Part shown: positions 43,845 to 45,671 of the stretch, one piece after another | How the letters are laid out: each line of letters begins with the position of its first letter | Numbering within the stretch: position 1 is the first letter of the stretch | Assembly: GCA_024227135.1 (NCBI GenBank) | Contig: JAAELC010000714.1 | Location: 1-45,671 of the forward strand | Direction of reading: 5' to 3' | DNA length: 45,671 bases | DNA from: Gammaproteobacteria bacterium | GTDB taxonomy: Bacteria; Pseudomonadota; Gammaproteobacteria; Chromatiales; Chromatiaceae | Made by a program: the position numbers and the translations under genes | The notes under the pieces: generated by a model | Database searches by the model: none | Told to the model about the DNA's origin: nothing | What the model saw: only the letters and a program-made list of their open reading frames with translations

Positions 43845-44090
43845 GTGGCATGGCCCCCATGAATAGGGACAGGTGCAGAAGTACTCGAAGACACCGGCTT
43901 TGTTGACGCGGACCGAAGTAGCGTACCGTTTGCTACCTGTTACCCATGCGACAGGGGTATTGTCCTCAGTGCGGGAGAACTGGTCGACTCGCTTCACATA
44001 GCCCTTGCCCCGCTTGAGTATTGTTTTTTCGGCCCAGTCGTGGAGATCATCGAAAGTCAATTTCCGTAGGACGGTGTTGATGGAATTCAC
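43845..44090 (-). pseudogene. SWIM zinc-finger protein, 3'-truncated
   Basis: The first about 81 residues of a SWIM-domain protein: FDDLHDWAEKTILKRGKGY, then FCTCPYSWGPC with Cys72, Cys74 and Cys81. The family continues as CKH, but here the next codon gives His and everything after is antisense to the RHS gene (the ORF runs on to 43509). The break is at about 43845-43850, the same point where the RHS gene ends. Start ATG at 44090, just after the Fic stop (44093), as in a two-gene operon. Confidence 0.8.
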
Positions 44091-44092
44091 GC

Positions 44093-45301
44093 CTATGTTT
44101 CCGGAAACAATCCCGGCATCCAGCGCGGCGCCAGTTTGGCGGGGAAAGCGAGACGCAAAGGAGTGCGCGTCGTGTCCGAAACCAGAACGCCGCGTTCTGT
44201 GAGGGCAGCCACTACGCGCCGGGCATGCCGGTCACTGGTTCCAAGCATGTCGGGGACATCTCCGCGCGGTAATTCACCCCGATACAGAATCGCTTCAAGA
44301 ATACGGCTTGCTTTTGGTGGTAACGTATTTGCGCGGATTTCCTCCTCTGCCCACAGAAGAATCCGATTTCGCAGACGGTCCGGCTGGACCAGTTCCTCCA
44401 TAAAGGTCACCTGGTCGAGACAGGTTTGAAGGAAGAAATGGGCAAAAGAGGCCAGACCCGCCTCGCTGAGATTGCCTCTCCCGTCGAGATCGTTGCGGCG
44501 CGGAAGATCACACTGGGCCAGATGACTCTTATATGACCTTACGTTTCTGGCAAGGCCGCGGGCTATGGACCACACACCGCCGGTATCGAGCGCCTCCAGC
44601 AGCATTGTATGTGACATCAGTCGCGCCACGCGGCCGTTGCCATCCAAGAACGGGTGTATCCACAGTAGCCGATGATGAGCTGCTGCCGCTGCGATGATGG
44701 TTTCTGCTTTACCAAGCCCGCTGTAAGCTCGCTCGAACTGCTCCATAAACCGTGGCAGAGCGGCAGGGCTGATCGGTACGTGCTGTCCGACTTTTACGTC
44801 GCGCCGACGCAGTGCGCCAGGGATCACCTGCATTCGTTCTTTGGTGTCGGGCTCTTCGGCCCAGAGCAATTCCTCGGGCAGCAGTTCTCCAAAACGCCTA
44901 TGTATCTCGCAAATCCCTTTGGTGCTCACCATCTGGCTCTGGAGTCCGCCGTTATCAATCCATTGCTGCACTGCGATATGTGCCTTGGCTTCGATTTGGA
45001 GGTTGCGCTTGTCGGCGTCGGCGCTGTAGTCATCTTTCAGTGCACGTTCGATATCCAGTGGATGGGTGTCGTGACCCTCGATCAGATTGCTGTAATAGCA
45101 GTTCATTGCCCGAACTAAATCGGCGAGGGCAGAAAGAACACCCTCTGGGAGGCTCCGTCGAAAACCTGCTGAGTGTGCCGCCAGGTCAACTGACAGGTCG
45201 GTGAGGGTTGCGCGGTGTCGGGAGGTTGCCGAAATCCGCATAGGCTCCATTAGCGAAACGGGCTCCTCTCTGTCCGGGATCTCCGCGATGTCCGGTTTCA
45301 T
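44093..45301 (-). CDS. Fic family protein
   Basis: A 402-residue Fic protein. An N-terminal Fic_N region is followed by an inhibitory-helix motif SNLIEG (71-76), then the Fic core with HPFLDGNGR (216-224), the catalytic His motif for AMP transfer (or related chemistry) to hydroxyl side chains. A winged-helix-like C terminus (about 335-385, LPRGDVPDMLGTSDRHARRVVAAL) suggests DNA binding. The class with the N-terminal SxxxE[G/N] helix is self-inhibited. Target unknown. Downstream it was apparently paired with the truncated SWIM gene. Confidence 0.93.
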   Translation of the reverse strand: MKPDIAEIPDREEPVSLMEPMRISATSRHRATLTDLSVDLAAHSAGFRRSLPEGVLSALADLVRAMNCYYSNLIEGHDTHPLDIERALKDDYSADADKRNLQIEAKAHIAVQQWIDNGGLQSQMVSTKGICEIHRRFGELLPEELLWAEEPDTKERMQVIPGALRRRDVKVGQHVPISPAALPRFMEQFERAYSGLGKAETIIAAAAAHHRLLWIHPFLDGNGRVARLMSHTMLLEALDTGGVWSIARGLARNVRSYKSHLAQCDLPRRNDLDGRGNLSEAGLASFAHFFLQTCLDQVTFMEELVQPDRLRNRILLWAEEEIRANTLPPKASRILEAILYRGELPRGDVPDMLGTSDRHARRVVAALTERGVLVSDTTRTPLRLAFPAKLAPRWMPGLFPET

Positions 45302-45319
45302 GTCCGAATTATTGTCCGG
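45289..45319. repeat. three TGTCCG repeats at 12-nt period over the fic start
   Basis: TGTCCG begins at 45289, 45301 and 45313, exactly 12 nt apart and spanning the start codon; a fourth copy is at 45271. It could be an operator for the Fic C-terminal winged helix or chance within coding sequence. Confidence 0.3.
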
Positions 45320-45344
45320 TTAGAAGGATTAATAAATCGAAGTA

Positions 45345-45357
45345 TATCATATTGATA
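45345..45357. promoter_or_regulatory. inverted repeat upstream of fic
   Basis: TATCA-TAT-TGATA in the AT-rich 45302-45398 gap, 44 nt before the fic ATG; a plausible operator or promoter region. No clear -35/-10 pair. Confidence 0.3.
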
Positions 45358-45398
45358 ATGTATGAATAACCGTATCATAGCCAATTTTTCTACAGGAT

Positions 45399-45671
45399 TT
45401 AGGCCGAATGTATGACCGCTTTCTGGGCAGATGATGCTGTCAAGCTATGAATGGTGTTGAGCAGGAAACGTCTGAGCAGTGCCGGGAAAGCGAGCGTGAG
45501 GCCCACCGCGTAATCCTGCAGGCACTGGATATCGACGTACCAGCGGTTGTAATTGGAGGTATCCGCTACAACCGAGTAGGGCGTTGTGAAGCGCCCTACC
45601 AGCATGGCTGGTTCAGTACCGATCGAGCGTTCCTTGTACCGCCAATCAGGCACACGGGGTGGGCAACCGGA
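45399..45671 (-). CDS. partial ORF at window edge, unrecognised
   Basis: An open frame on the minus strand that runs to the window edge without a stop, so the 5' end may lie outside. The visible about 90 residues are mixed polar and hydrophobic, with LVGRFTTPYSVVADTSNYNRWYVDIQ and a Leu-rich stretch near the C terminus. I recognise no family, and it may not be a gene. Confidence 0.3.
   Translation of the reverse strand, partial: SGCPPRVPDWRYKERSIGTEPAMLVGRFTTPYSVVADTSNYNRWYVDIQCLQDYAVGLTLAFPALLRRFLLNTIHSLTASSAQKAVIHSA

Larger units (their letters stand above)
35368..43862 (+). pseudogene. giant RHS/YD-repeat surface protein gene, multiply broken and 3'-truncated
   Basis: One decayed gene read across three frames, originally more than 2,800 residues. 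The order is a signal peptide (GTG start; hydrophobic about 20-38) and an N-terminal beta domain. Then come alternating chitobiase-type repeats (RYTTDGS-P...SP-YT) and EE-LP-GL...WGPF modules (about 35800-37940), Ig/cadherin-like modules, HYR-like repeats, and an RHS core with YD repeats. Lesions are a frame change near 35660, one at about 35903, one at about 37440, G6 at 37935-37940, TAG at 38344-38346, and a 14-bp duplication at 43575-43602. The gene ends abruptly near 43850, fused to a SWIM gene. No toxin tip remains. Probably a former secreted adhesin or polymorphic surface protein. Confidence 0.85.

Overview
The window looks like chromosomal DNA of a gammaproteobacterium of moderately high GC (inferred from the gene families and codon use; I cannot name the genus). 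It is dominated by one 32-kb exopolysaccharide locus on the minus strand (about 513-32592). Read in the direction of transcription, the gene order closely matches the syp (symbiosis polysaccharide) locus known from Vibrio fischeri: STAS protein (SypA-like), OmpA lipoprotein (SypB), SLBB export protein (SypC), BY-kinase-like ATPase (SypD), HATPase-REC-PP2C switch protein (SypE), hybrid histidine kinase with HPt (SypF-like) and sigma-54 response regulator (SypG-like). These are followed by glycosyltransferases (SypH/I/J), flippase (SypK), polymerase (SypL), acyltransferase (SypM), glycosyltransferase (SypN), Wzz chain-length protein (SypO), two glycosyltransferases (SypP, SypQ) and the priming sugar transferase (SypR).

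The locus carries additions to that plan. A PhnD-like periplasmic binding protein precedes the kinase, and an epimerase is encoded divergently on the plus strand. Between the SypL-like and SypM-like genes lie a GGDEF remnant, an exosortase with Cys/Arg/His residues, a small membrane-anchored partner, a DUF4114 protein with a non-canonical C-terminal sorting tail, and a glmS. A GH123/DUF4091-like exported protein sits between the SypO-like and SypP-like genes.

Regulation is unusually legible. I find seven -24/-12 (sigma-54) promoters. Six lie 38-42 nt from a start codon: STAS gene, epimerase, first and second glycosyltransferases, glmS, and the SypP-like gene. The seventh has a perfect consensus and sits inside the exosortase-partner gene, 111 nt before the DUF4114 gene. 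A shared 16-nt element (TGCAAA-N2-GC-N2-TGCA) lies 40-95 nt upstream of the six start-proximal promoters and is a candidate enhancer for the SypG-like regulator. The STAS protein and the HATPase-REC-PP2C protein form a partner-switching pair that probably adds a second layer of control.

The right third (32.7-45.7 kb) is accessory and decayed. It holds a c-type cytochrome P460-like pseudogene whose CxxCH second Cys is TGA, a GH100 invertase-like gene with a doubtful N terminus, and an 8.5-kb broken surface-protein gene (signal peptide, chitobiase-type repeats, Ig/HYR modules, choice-of-anchor K domain, RHS/YD repeats) with at least six lesions. A SWIM zinc-finger gene is cut at the same breakpoint as the RHS gene. 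A Fic protein gene and an unrecognised partial ORF at the edge follow.
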